Source of the DNA: Nitrospiraceae bacterium
GTDB taxonomy: Bacteria > Nitrospirota > Thermodesulfovibrionia > Thermodesulfovibrionales > Dissulfurispiraceae
Direction of reading: 5' to 3'
Assembly (NCBI GenBank): GCA_012517735.1
Contig: JAAYUK010000216.1
Span: 1 to 41,410 of the forward strand
Length of the DNA stretch: 41,410 bases
Shown here: positions 21,825-29,744 of the stretch, one piece after another
Position numbering within the stretch: position 1 is the stretch's first letter
Layout of the letters: each line of letters opens with the position of its first letter
Program-made: the position numbers and the translations under genes
The notes under the pieces: generated by a model
What the model was told of the DNA's origin: nothing
Databases searched by the model: none
The model's input: only the letters and a program-made list of their open reading frames with translations

Positions 21825-23210
21825 TTACCTGCCCTGCTGGTCGAGACCAGTTGCATACAGAATATTCGCATACGACATGCGTTGATTGTATCGGGACTTG
21901 AGGTTGTTCATTTTGGTCATGGCGTATGCCTGTGCAGCATCGCCGATGTCCTTGGCATCGCCGATGCCGACATCGTAGTTTGCGACGGTCGAAACGAGCC
22001 ATTTCCGTGCATCAACCACTGCCCGATCGGTATCGGCAATCGACTTGGTCGCTTCCGAGTAGTCGAGATATGCCTTGCGCACCTGCAGCGGGATCGCCTC
22101 GTCGGCAAAACGCTTTTTCTCGACCAGTTTGTTGTATTCCGCCTCGGCCTCCTTGATACGTCCCTTGGTGATGCCGAAATCAAATCCCCACTTCAGGCCA
22201 AGAAACAGGGCTGCATAGTTGGACGAGAAAAAATAATCGTTGATATAGGGATTCCGGATACGGTCGCGATTGGTCGCGCCCGAAACGACACCCTGCAATC
22301 CTGCAAAGATCATGGGATACTGGCTGCTCTTTTCGGCGTCGACCAATGCCTGACGCGCCTTCAATCCTTCGTTCAGCTGCGTGATCTCCGCGCGGTACAG
22401 CGATGCATAGGTCATGAGTTCGGCAACCGTGCCGGGCTTGCGTTCCTCCAGAGCGATGGTCGTATCGGCAGGATCGATCACGGTGCCTCTCGGCAGTCCC
22501 ATGCTCGTTGCCAGTGCATCGCTCGCAAACGCCATGTTCTTTTCGATCTCATTGAGGTTGCGGTTGACTTCGCTCAGGTACGTCTGGAACTTGAAGAGCT
22601 GCACTTCGTCCGCATACGGCGAGCCGGTATCGACCTGCCGCTGGGCACGGCGGGCTGATTTTTCGAGTTCATCCTTGATCTCGAGCGCAAGTTTCTTGAG
22701 GTCCTTAGCCAGAACCAGCCCAAAATAAAGCTCCTTGGTCCGGAGGATAATGTCGGAGGCTTTTTTGACCGCTCCGGCTTCGGCCGCCTTCTTGCCGCTC
22801 TCAGCCGCAAGTTTGTACGACGAAATTTTCCCGAATGTGTAAATCGGCTGGATGAGCGTGATATCAGCAATACCGAAAATGCCGTTGATCTTGGTCGAGA
22901 CATCGGTTTTGATGAACGGGCTGATGTCCGTCTTCCGGGCTTCGGGAGACGGACCGGTCAGCGCAAGCATCGAGATTTCAGGATATGCGGCGCCATCGGC
23001 CTGATCCTTCTTTGCCGCATATACCGCCACATCCTGCTTCGCCTCCGCCACCTCGGGACTGAACTCAAGCGCCTTCTGGATGCAGGCATCAAGCGTATAC
23101 ACGTGTGCCTTGGGGGTCTCAGCCCAGCCAGTGCCACAGAGACCAAGGGCAAACCCGAGTGCAACAACTGCCACCAACCATACGGACTTCATACCTTTGT
23201 GTGCGTGCAT
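21825..23210 (-). CDS. TolC-family outer membrane protein inside the mla operon
   Basis: A 461-residue outer membrane efflux protein (OEP). A signal peptide (about 1-30, cleaved near GWAETP) precedes two OEP repeats with long amphipathic helices: the first contains YTLDACIQKALEFSPEVAEAKQD and LRTKELYFGLVLAKDL, the second KEAEAEYNKLVEKK and QVRKAYLDYSEATKSI. The strand regions (DITLIQPIYTFGK; LFLGLKWGFDFG) would build the barrel. The ATG at 23210 has AGGAGG seven bases upstream. It lies 9 bp after mlaD and 12 bp before mlaC, so it is part of the lipid-transport operon; a role as its outer-membrane conduit is inference. Confidence 0.9.
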   Translation of the reverse strand: MHAHKGMKSVWLVAVVALGFALGLCGTGWAETPKAHVYTLDACIQKALEFSPEVAEAKQDVAVYAAKKDQADGAAYPEISMLALTGPSPEARKTDISPFIKTDVSTKINGIFGIADITLIQPIYTFGKISSYKLAAESGKKAAEAGAVKKASDIILRTKELYFGLVLAKDLKKLALEIKDELEKSARRAQRQVDTGSPYADEVQLFKFQTYLSEVNRNLNEIEKNMAFASDALATSMGLPRGTVIDPADTTIALEERKPGTVAELMTYASLYRAEITQLNEGLKARQALVDAEKSSQYPMIFAGLQGVVSGATNRDRIRNPYINDYFFSSNYAALFLGLKWGFDFGITKGRIKEAEAEYNKLVEKKRFADEAIPLQVRKAYLDYSEATKSIADTDRAVVDARKWLVSTVANYDVGIGDAKDIGDAAQAYAMTKMNNLKSRYNQRMSYANILYATGLDQQGR

Positions 23211-23219
23211 GTGTTCCTC

Positions 23220-23666
23220 CTATTGCACCGTACCGAACGCGTATTTGGAAATCACTTCCTCAATATCGATCGCAGACTCCGTTTCCCTGATTTTACCACC
23301 TGCCGCGATGATTTTGTCGGATCCCCCCGGACTGATCTGAATATATTTTTCGCCGATCAACCCTTTGGTCCGGACGGAAGCGATGGCGTCTTCCTGAAGC
23401 TTCACATTCTGGTTGATCACGAGCTCGACCAATGCCTGGTAACTGTCATCGAGCCGGATGCTCTTTACCTTGCCGACCTCGACCCCCGCGATCTCGACTC
23501 CGGCACCCGCCTTGACCCCGCCGGCCTTGGCAAACGTGGCATAGACCGTGTAGCCCTCCTGCCCGATCACCTCCAGCTTGCCAAGCTTGATCGAGATATA
23601 CCCCATCGCGAGGATACCGATCACCAGGAAAAAACCGACCGCAAGCTCAAGATCAAACCGCTTCAT
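23220..23666 (-). CDS. mlaD: MlaD: MCE-domain inner-membrane lipid transport protein
   Basis: A 148-residue substrate-binding subunit of the MlaEFD phospholipid transporter. A single N-terminal membrane helix (LELAVGFFLVIGILAMGYISI, about 6-26) anchors one MCE domain (YTVYATFAKAGGVKAGAGVEIAGVEVGKV, about 39-115) with the RTKGLIGEKYIQI signature. It ends soon after the MCE domain, so there is one MCE ring and a short tail, without the long coiled coil of PqiB/YebT-type proteins. It overlaps mlaF by an ATGA. Confidence 0.95.
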   Translation of the reverse strand: MKRFDLELAVGFFLVIGILAMGYISIKLGKLEVIGQEGYTVYATFAKAGGVKAGAGVEIAGVEVGKVKSIRLDDSYQALVELVINQNVKLQEDAIASVRTKGLIGEKYIQISPGGSDKIIAAGGKIRETESAIDIEEVISKYAFGTVQ

Positions 23667-24460
23667 AAACGCCTCCTCTGAAACTGCTCCATTCGTTTCC
23701 GTGTATCCTTTTCACAGAGAACATCCTCATCCGTTTCAACGTGCCCGCTCAGGAAACTCCATACCACCGGGTCGGATGTGGAAAGAATCTCTTCCGGGGT
23801 GCCGACCGCCCGGATCTTCCCCTCATGGAGAAATGCAATGCGGTCGACGATATCGAAAATCTCCGGGATCTCATGGCTGATAATGATGCCGGTAAAGCCA
23901 TGCCCCTTGTGGGTGTCGCTGATCAGTTTGTGGGTGGCATGCAGCAGGATGGGATCAAGCCCGGTGGTCGGTTCATCAAAAAAGATCACCGAGGGGTTCG
24001 TCACCAATGCCCGTGCAAGCGCCACACGCTTTCTCATGCCGCCGCTCATCTCGGAGGGATACTTCCGCTCGACATTCGTCAGGCCGACATCTTCCAGGGC
24101 GAGCATGACCCTAGCATGAATATCGGCCGCCGGAAGCTTCGTCTTCTCCTCCAGCGGAAAGGCAACGTTTTCAAAAGCCGTCAGGGAGTCAAACAGCGCC
24201 CCCCCCTGAAACAGCACGCCGAGCTTCTCGCGAATGGCATCGCGCTCCCTGCCTTTTACCGAGACAATATCCACGCCGTCGATCAGGACGCTCCCGGAAT
24301 CCGGCTTCAGGAGACCGATGATGGTCTTGAGCAGAACGCTTTTGCCACCGCCGCTTCGGCCGATGATCGCCATCAGCTCGCCGTCGCGGATGGTAAGGTT
24401 GACGCCCGTCAGGACCGGTTGCGGACCGAATGACTTGGTGATATCGATGAGTTCGATCAT
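23663..24460 (-). CDS. mlaF: MlaF: ABC transporter ATP-binding protein
   Basis: Cytoplasmic ATPase of the Mla transporter, 265 residues. Walker A GRSGGGKS is at 34-41, the Q loop LGVLFQGGALFDSL follows, the signature SGGMRKRVALARAL, Walker B VIFFDEPTTGLDP and the switch histidine IIISHEIPE are all present, so it should be an active ATPase. The ATG at 24460 is the family start (MIELIDITKSFG); the open frame further upstream lies inside mlaE. It begins 2 bp after the mlaE stop and overlaps mlaD by four bases, indicating translational coupling. Confidence 0.95.
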   Translation of the reverse strand: MIELIDITKSFGPQPVLTGVNLTIRDGELMAIIGRSGGGKSVLLKTIIGLLKPDSGSVLIDGVDIVSVKGRERDAIREKLGVLFQGGALFDSLTAFENVAFPLEEKTKLPAADIHARVMLALEDVGLTNVERKYPSEMSGGMRKRVALARALVTNPSVIFFDEPTTGLDPILLHATHKLISDTHKGHGFTGIIISHEIPEIFDIVDRIAFLHEGKIRAVGTPEEILSTSDPVVWSFLSGHVETDEDVLCEKDTRKRMEQFQRRRL

Positions 24461-24462
24461 GG

Positions 24463-25242
24463 TTACAGGAGCACCGATCCGAGGAAATAGTCCCAGATCA
24501 GGATCAGGACCGATGAGGTGACAACGGCATCGGTCGTCGCCCGGCTGACGCCTTCGGCACCAAACCCGGTCTGCTCGGCATGATATCCCTTGTAGCAGCA
24601 TATCCAGGAGACGATGAGTCCGAAGCTGAGCGATTTGTAGATGCCGATACGGACATCGACCCAGTTGACGAGCCGGTCCATCTGCGAGAAATAGGTCCCT
24701 TCGCTCAGACCGAGCATTTTGACCGAAACAAGATAGCCGCCGTAGATGCCGATTACGTCAAACATGGCGGCCAGCAACGGAAAAACAAGAACTGCGGCAA
24801 GCAGATTCGGGACAACGAGATAGCGGAGCGGATTCAGTGCCATCGAATACAGGGCATCGATCTGCTCCGATATCCGCATGATGCCGATTTCCGCGGTCAG
24901 CGCCGATCCGGCGCGTCCGGTCACCATCAGGGCAGCGAGCACCGGCCCCAGTTCCCGAATGAGGCTCAGAGCAATCGCCGGACCGAGCAATGCCTCGGAG
25001 CCGAATTTGCGAAGCGTGTAATAGAGCTGCAGTGCAAGCACCATGCCGGTGAATGCACCGGTAAGGAGTACGACGATCATGGAGCGGGTGCCGAAGAACC
25101 GGATGCGCTGGATGAAAATCCTGAATTTGAAGGGAGGGGAAACCATCAGATACAGGGACTCAAGCAGAAACAGGAACATATGCCCCAGCCGGCGCTGCAG
25201 TCGGAGAAACCAATCACCCAGTAGACGAATCGCTGAAAGCAC
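24463..25242 (-). CDS. mlaE: MlaE: ABC transporter permease
   Basis: Inner-membrane permease of the phospholipid ABC transporter, 259 residues, with the usual five to six membrane helices: about 50-72 (MIVVLLTGAFTGMVLALQLYY), 85-105, 145-170, 195-220 and 238-258. The MlaE signature GPVLAALMVTGRAGSALTAEIG and the NPLRYLVVPN segment are clear. It starts with GTG at 25242, preceded by a modest AGGTG. First gene of mlaE-F-D-tolC-C; a perfect extended -10 lies about 55 bp upstream, 90 bp past the pyrD stop. Confidence 0.95.
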   Translation of the reverse strand: MLSAIRLLGDWFLRLQRRLGHMFLFLLESLYLMVSPPFKFRIFIQRIRFFGTRSMIVVLLTGAFTGMVLALQLYYTLRKFGSEALLGPAIALSLIRELGPVLAALMVTGRAGSALTAEIGIMRISEQIDALYSMALNPLRYLVVPNLLAAVLVFPLLAAMFDVIGIYGGYLVSVKMLGLSEGTYFSQMDRLVNWVDVRIGIYKSLSFGLIVSWICCYKGYHAEQTGFGAEGVSRATTDAVVTSSVLILIWDYFLGSVLL

Positions 25243-25296
25243 CTGGCACCTGAATCCTGTAGATTATTACTCGCTCATGTACGATAAATGCTATGT

Positions 25297-25305
25297 ATTA
25301 TACCA
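25297..25305 (-). promoter_or_regulatory. Extended -10 promoter of the mla operon
   Basis: On the minus strand TGGTATAAT (25305-25297) is a perfect extended -10, 55 bp before the mlaE GTG. No -35 match. Without a clear terminator after pyrD, readthrough from greA-pyrK-pyrD is also possible. Confidence 0.55.
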
Positions 25306-25391
25306 CAGGATTTCGGCGAACGAATTCGGCAGGAAAGGGAAATGAAAAGTCTTTGCAGCTTCACAAAACAGCAAAAAACCGCAGCTCCCGG

Positions 25392-26312
25392 CTAGGAACG
25401 ATGAAGGCTCCCGATCAAATCGTTGATGTCATTGATATTTTCAGCATCAAGAAACCGATGGAGCCCATCGATGATGTCAACGGTCGCCGACGGGTTCACA
25501 AAGTTGGCAGTGCCCACGGCAACGCCGCGCGCTCCGGCGATAAGAAACTCAAGGGCATCTTCAGCCGTGAAAATACCTCCCATGCCGATGATCGGAATCT
25601 TTACGGCGTTAAAGACTTCCCACACCATCCGCACTGCCACCGGTTTGATCGCAGGACCGGAAAGTCCGCCGATACGGTTGGCAAGCACCGGACGGCGGGT
25701 TTTGATGTCGACGGCCATGCCGGTAATGGTATTGATCAGCGATACGGCGTCAGCTCCGGCATCTTCGGCAACCCGCGCCATCTGGCTGATGCTGGTAACA
25801 TTCGGGGACAGTTTGACAATCAGCGGAACCGTACAGACCTTCCGCACCGAAGACACGACTTCCCCGAGGACCTTCGGATCGGTCCCGAATACGCACCATC
25901 CGGCCTGCTTGTTCGGGCAGGACACATTCATTTCAAGCGCATGAACACCGTCCGTCGCACTGAGCATTCCGGCGACTTCGACATATTCACCGACGGAATC
26001 ACCAAAGAAATTGCAGATCACCCTGGTATCAAAGCCGCGCAGAAAAGGCATCTTTTCCGCAATAAACCGCTTGACCCCGATATTCTGCAAGCCGATAGCA
26101 TTGAGCATGCCCGCCGGGGTCTCGACAATGCGGGGAACCGGATTGCCCTCCTTCGGCTGGCGTGAGAGTCCCTTGACAACCACGGCCCCGAGGCGGTTCA
26201 GATCGAGAAAATCAGCATATTCCTCGCCATATCCAAAGGTGCCCGAGGCGGTCATAACGGGATTTTTCAGTTCGAGTCCGGCAATATTCACCGTCAGGGA
26301 GTGCTTGCTCAT
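25392..26312 (-). CDS. pyrD: Dihydroorotate dehydrogenase, class 1B catalytic subunit
   Basis: Oxidises dihydroorotate to orotate in pyrimidine synthesis, using FMN. The 306 residues are class 1: N-terminal NPVMTASGTFGYG, VVVKGLS, NAIGLQN, and the catalytic base Cys132 in NVSCPN, which distinguishes class 1 from class 2 (Ser). IGGLSGPAIKP and IGMGGI are the FMN phosphate-binding loops. Its neighbour pyrK makes this the NAD+-linked 1B type. The ATG at 26312 overlaps the pyrK stop in an ATGA and has AAGGAG upstream; an earlier start at 26330 would lie within pyrK. Confidence 0.96.
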   Translation of the reverse strand: MSKHSLTVNIAGLELKNPVMTASGTFGYGEEYADFLDLNRLGAVVVKGLSRQPKEGNPVPRIVETPAGMLNAIGLQNIGVKRFIAEKMPFLRGFDTRVICNFFGDSVGEYVEVAGMLSATDGVHALEMNVSCPNKQAGWCVFGTDPKVLGEVVSSVRKVCTVPLIVKLSPNVTSISQMARVAEDAGADAVSLINTITGMAVDIKTRRPVLANRIGGLSGPAIKPVAVRMVWEVFNAVKIPIIGMGGIFTAEDALEFLIAGARGVAVGTANFVNPSATVDIIDGLHRFLDAENINDINDLIGSLHRS

Positions 26313-27094
26313 TCCCCAGCTCCTTCCCAAATGACCGCCGATGCGTCAAAGACCGGTCCATCCTTGCAGACACTCCGGAAGGTACCTTGCGGGTGCTCCT
26401 GGGTCCTGATCTTGACGACACAGCCGAGACAGGCACCCACGCCGCACGCCATATAGGTTTCGAGCGATACAAAGCATCGGGCTCCGGCTTCAGCACAGAC
26501 ATCGGCCACGGCCTTCATCATGGGGGTTGAGCCGCACGCATAGACCGGCAGATGGGCATGGTCGGCAAGAAACCTCTTTACGGGGACCGAAACGAGTGCC
26601 TGCTCGCCGACCGACCCGTCATCGGTCGTCATCACGACCGTTTTAACCAGCGGTTCGATGCGCTCAGGCATCAGGAGTTCATTGCGGTTCCGCGCGCCCC
26701 AGAAAAGGAGCGCCCTGCCGGGCACGGCGCCCAGGAGCGAATACAGGGAGGCGATGCCGATGCCGCCCGCAACAGCGATATAATCGCCTTCGGGAAGCGG
26801 ATAGGCATTGCCGAGCGGGCCGATCACCGACAGTTTTGCACCGGTATCGAGAGCAGCCAGCGCCCGGGTTCCCTTGCCGCGAATGCGGTAGAGAAACGAG
26901 ATCGTATTGTCGGCAGCGCTGAAAAAACTGAATGGACGTTTCAGCAGGGGATCGAACGTGGTATTTGCCTGAAGCATATAGAACTGGCCCGGTTCGGGCG
27001 GGAGCGCAGGCGTATCGGGACTCAGCGTCAGGAGCCGGAATCCGGCATTGACGTCATGATGTTCAACTACGGATGCCGCGAAATGCCTAGACAA
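26309..27094 (-). CDS. pyrK: Dihydroorotate dehydrogenase electron transfer subunit
   Basis: Passes electrons from PyrD through a 2Fe-2S cluster and FAD to NAD+. The 261 residues show the FAD-binding RPFSFFS (53-59), the NAD-domain GGIGIASLYSL (110-120), and four cluster cysteines Cys217, Cys222, Cys225 and Cys243 (ACGVGACLGC then SVCKDGPVF). The best start is a TTG at 27094 that overlaps the greA stop by eight bases; no ATG or GTG fits the family N-terminus, so translation is probably coupled to greA. Overlaps pyrD by four bases. Confidence 0.94.
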   Translation of the reverse strand: MSRHFAASVVEHHDVNAGFRLLTLSPDTPALPPEPGQFYMLQANTTFDPLLKRPFSFFSAADNTISFLYRIRGKGTRALAALDTGAKLSVIGPLGNAYPLPEGDYIAVAGGIGIASLYSLLGAVPGRALLFWGARNRNELLMPERIEPLVKTVVMTTDDGSVGEQALVSVPVKRFLADHAHLPVYACGSTPMMKAVADVCAEAGARCFVSLETYMACGVGACLGCVVKIRTQEHPQGTFRSVCKDGPVFDASAVIWEGAGE

Positions 27095-27560
27095 AGTTAA
27101 TCTCGAGAATCTCGTATTCGATCGTACGGGCCGGGGCTTTTACGACGGCAGTGTCGCCGACCTCCTTGCCGATGAGCGCCCTGCCCACAGGAGAGGTAAT
27201 CGAAATTTTGCCGCTCTTGATATCGGCCTCTTCCACCCCGACAAGCGTGAACACATACTCTTCATCAGCCTCGACATCAAGAACCTTGACCGTTGCTCCG
27301 AAAGCAATCCGGGACTGATTGATGCTGGCGGGATCGATGACATCGGCAACGGCGAGCTTCGCCTGGATTTCCTGGATCCTGCCCTCGATAAACGACTGGC
27401 GTTCTTTTGCCGCGTGATACTCGGCGTTCTCCGACAGATCGCCATGCGCGCGCGCTTCTTCAATATCCTTGATATTCTTGGGACGTTCAACGCGGGTAAG
27501 CCGGTCGAGCTCATCCTTGAGCTTCTGGAAACCGTCCGGGGTAAGGGGAATACGATTCAT
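27087..27560 (-). CDS. greA: Transcription elongation factor GreA
   Basis: Rescues backtracked RNA polymerase by stimulating transcript cleavage. The 157 residues have the N-terminal coiled coil (MNRIPLTPDGFQKLKDELDRL, then ARAHGDLSENAEYHAAKERQ with the acidic tip Asp/Glu pair) and the C-terminal FKBP-like domain (ISITSPVGRALIGKEVGD). The ATG at 27560 is the family start; AAGGAGG lies 11 bases upstream, which is rather far. First gene of greA-pyrK-pyrD, with its own promoter. Confidence 0.96.
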   Translation of the reverse strand: MNRIPLTPDGFQKLKDELDRLTRVERPKNIKDIEEARAHGDLSENAEYHAAKERQSFIEGRIQEIQAKLAVADVIDPASINQSRIAFGATVKVLDVEADEEYVFTLVGVEEADIKSGKISITSPVGRALIGKEVGDTAVVKAPARTIEYEILEINFV

Positions 27561-27598
27561 GCAGACAAAAGCCTCCTTGTTCAAAAAACACAAATATT

Positions 27599-27627
27599 AC
27601 GATACCACGACGAATCGCTTTTTTCAA
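27599..27627 (-). promoter_or_regulatory. Sigma-70 promoter of greA-pyrK-pyrD
   Basis: On the minus strand TTGAAA (27627-27622), 17-bp spacer, TATCGT (27604-27599), with TGG just before the -10 as an extended element; 38 bp before the greA ATG. Confidence 0.55.
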
Positions 27628-27650
27628 AAAAACCGGAAACAGACGGGGTA

Positions 27651-28070
27651 TTATTCCTTGGGTTTGGGAAAAGCGGTCTTGAAGGCATACCGGTCGTCAT
27701 CGACCAGAACCTGCACGCCGACAAATGCTGAGGAATTGATGACAATCGGAGCCTTGAGGTTCGCCGTCACCTCGTTCTGCCCGACAGTCAGAATGACGAG
27801 CACGACCACGCTCGCCGGATCGGACACTTCGAGAAACCGCTCCGTCTCGTCATCAACGACAAACGAATAATCGGGAAAGAAGGCGAACGGATCGGTCACA
27901 ATGAAGGCGAGATCCGCATTATCGAGCGACTGGAGCCACTTGATATGGTCCCGGTACTCGAGCAGCACAAAACGCTGCGCCTTCGGAAATCCGGGGATTC
28001 CCAGCGGGAAGCGGATGGCACGCGATTCATCGACATCAAGTTCGCCGAAACGGGTTGTCTGAAATTTCAT
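27651..28070 (-). CDS. fliW: Flagellar assembly factor FliW
   Basis: Cytoplasmic protein that binds flagellin and, when free of it, allosterically blocks CsrA, linking flagellin export to its translation. The 139 residues carry the family pattern: TTRFGELDV, IRFPLGIPGF, FVLLEYRD, WLQSLDNADLAFIVTDPF, VVLVILTVGQ and NLKAPIVINSSAFVGVQVL. It is 18 bp after csrA, the usual pairing. The gap contains two GGA triplets (AGGAGTACAGGAACG) near the start codon, which could be CsrA contacts, though this is weak evidence. Last gene of the flagellar block. Confidence 0.96.
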   Translation of the reverse strand: MKFQTTRFGELDVDESRAIRFPLGIPGFPKAQRFVLLEYRDHIKWLQSLDNADLAFIVTDPFAFFPDYSFVVDDETERFLEVSDPASVVVLVILTVGQNEVTANLKAPIVINSSAFVGVQVLVDDDRYAFKTAFPKPKE

Positions 28071-28088
28071 GATAGCGTTCCTGTACTC

Positions 28089-28310
28089 CTACCGGATTTC
28101 GAGAAAATCCTTCAATCGTTCCATATCCAGTTTTGCCGCCTCGACATTCAGCTGCTTGAGCTTCTCGTAGAGCTCCGCGCGATGGATCGGCATGTCACGG
28201 GGCGCGTCGATGCCCAGCTTGACATAGCCGTTGCCGATCTCCAGTATCCTGATTTTGATCTCATCGCCGATCGCAATCGTCTGATCGGCCTTCCTGGTCA
28301 GGACAAGCAT
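28089..28310 (-). CDS. csrA: Carbon storage/translational regulator CsrA
   Basis: Homodimeric RNA-binding protein that represses translation by covering GGA sites in leaders, typically that of flagellin. The 73 residues match from MLVLTRKADQTIAIGDEIKI through VKLGIDAPRDMPIHRAELYE; the RNA-contact residues Leu4/Arg6 and the Arg in the PIHRAE segment are present. GGAGCG lies before the ATG. Ten bp after flgL and 18 bp before fliW, so it is co-expressed with late flagellar genes. Confidence 0.97.
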   Translation of the reverse strand: MLVLTRKADQTIAIGDEIKIRILEIGNGYVKLGIDAPRDMPIHRAELYEKLKQLNVEAAKLDMERLKDFLEIR

Positions 28311-28320
28311 ATACGCTCCA

Positions 28321-29742
28321 CTATTTCAAGAAGTCGAACAGGCTCGCCTGGAATATTCCCGACGAAACCGTCCTGAGGCTCTGCAAAGCCGTCTGTCGCT
28401 GCTGCATCTCGGTCACCACCGTCGCCAGGTCCGCATCCTGATCATGACTGAGATCGGTCCTGACATTGGTATCCCGGTCGTCGATATAGGTACTCTCGGC
28501 ATCAAGCTTGTTGAGCCGCGCACCGACCTCCGCATGCAGCTGATCAACCTTGCTCGATACACTGTTAATATACCCGATTGCCTTCTGTATCCGCCCGGTG
28601 TCGGCATTTTCGAGCGCGGTTTTCAGGAAGTGCAGCGCCCGCAGGATATTACTGCCGTTCAGATAATTGTTGTTGAAGCTGTAAAAATTCGGGTTGGTGG
28701 TATCCGTAATGTAGTTATAGTTCGTGATATCCGTTCCCAGCGTCATGTTCTTGCCGTTCGTATCGTACTGCAGACGCTGGAGGTTCGCATCGCCTCCGGC
28801 AACGGAAATGCTGATCTGGTCCGATTTCCCGACCGGCTTCGACGAAATGACCAGCCGGTAATCGTTTGGGCCGAAGCTCACGATGTTCGCCTTGACCTTG
28901 TTTCCCGCTCCGGTGGCGGTATCGTTGATCAGGTCGCGCAAACCATTGAGCGTTGTTCCGGCAGGAACATTGAACGTTACCGGGGTATCGTTTGCGCCGA
29001 CGGCAATGGTGAGAGTACCCCCCGCACCGACAAACGCCGCGGTGGGATCCGCCACTGCTGCCGACAGATGCAGGGCTGAAACCGGGTCTGCATCGGCCGG
29101 GGTTTCAGTTTCGCCGGTCACCGGAGAGACAGTCGCATCAAAATTGAAGTTATACGGCGGCAGAATCGCAATCTGGGGATCGGTTGCGTTGATCCTCCTG
29201 AAGCTGAAGATCGACCCGCCCGGAATGTTGACAGCAACTTTCACATGATGGCTGATATCAAGTTCAAAAACATTCGAATCGCCGACAAATTCACCGGTAT
29301 TCTGATCGATCGGAATCTGGTTGGAGGTATACCCGGAAAACAGGTACCGGTCACCCACCTTGGTATTCGCGATACCACGAACGCTTTCGACCAATCCTGC
29401 CACTTCCTTGGCAATCATTTTTTTGGAAGCGGAATCGACCGTCCCTGATGCTCCATTGATAGCCAGTTCATGCGCACGCGTAAGCATGTCGCCGAGGTTG
29501 ACGAAGCTCGAATCGATCGAGTTCAGATAACTTTTTGCGGTATCGATCGAACGGGTATACTCGCTGAGCGTCATAAGCGTTGCCTTGTAGCCGACAATGC
29601 GCGTCATGGCCGCCGGGTCATCGGATGGACGGTTTACCCGTTTGCCGCTCGACAGCTGCTCGTTCGCTTTATACAGGGCATCGAGATTGCTCTGCATATC
29701 GACCAGGAAACGGTCATAAAACATCTTGTTCGTGACTCTCAT
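28321..29742 (-). CDS. flgL: Flagellar hook-filament junction protein 3 (HAP3)
   Basis: Junction protein between FlgK and the filament, 473 residues, well above the roughly 317 of E. coli. Ends are flagellin-like: MRVTNKMFYDRFLVDMQSN and SGKRVNRPSDDPAAMTR at the N-terminus, and LQSLRTVSSGIFQASLFDFL at the C-terminus, both forming the D0/D1 coiled coils. The extra length is a central surface domain (about 200-345) whose TPVTFNVPAGTTLNGLRDLIN stretch resembles the flagellin hook IN motif found in FliD and some flagellins. Starts 2 bp after flgK with GGGGAG upstream. Confidence 0.94.
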   Translation of the reverse strand: MRVTNKMFYDRFLVDMQSNLDALYKANEQLSSGKRVNRPSDDPAAMTRIVGYKATLMTLSEYTRSIDTAKSYLNSIDSSFVNLGDMLTRAHELAINGASGTVDSASKKMIAKEVAGLVESVRGIANTKVGDRYLFSGYTSNQIPIDQNTGEFVGDSNVFELDISHHVKVAVNIPGGSIFSFRRINATDPQIAILPPYNFNFDATVSPVTGETETPADADPVSALHLSAAVADPTAAFVGAGGTLTIAVGANDTPVTFNVPAGTTLNGLRDLINDTATGAGNKVKANIVSFGPNDYRLVISSKPVGKSDQISISVAGGDANLQRLQYDTNGKNMTLGTDITNYNYITDTTNPNFYSFNNNYLNGSNILRALHFLKTALENADTGRIQKAIGYINSVSSKVDQLHAEVGARLNKLDAESTYIDDRDTNVRTDLSHDQDADLATVVTEMQQRQTALQSLRTVSSGIFQASLFDFLK

Positions 29743-29744
29743 GG

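Noticed and set aside
25330-25391. T-rich sequence after pyrD, considered as a terminator.
   Set aside because: Only a three-base-pair stem precedes the T run; readthrough into the mla genes cannot be excluded.
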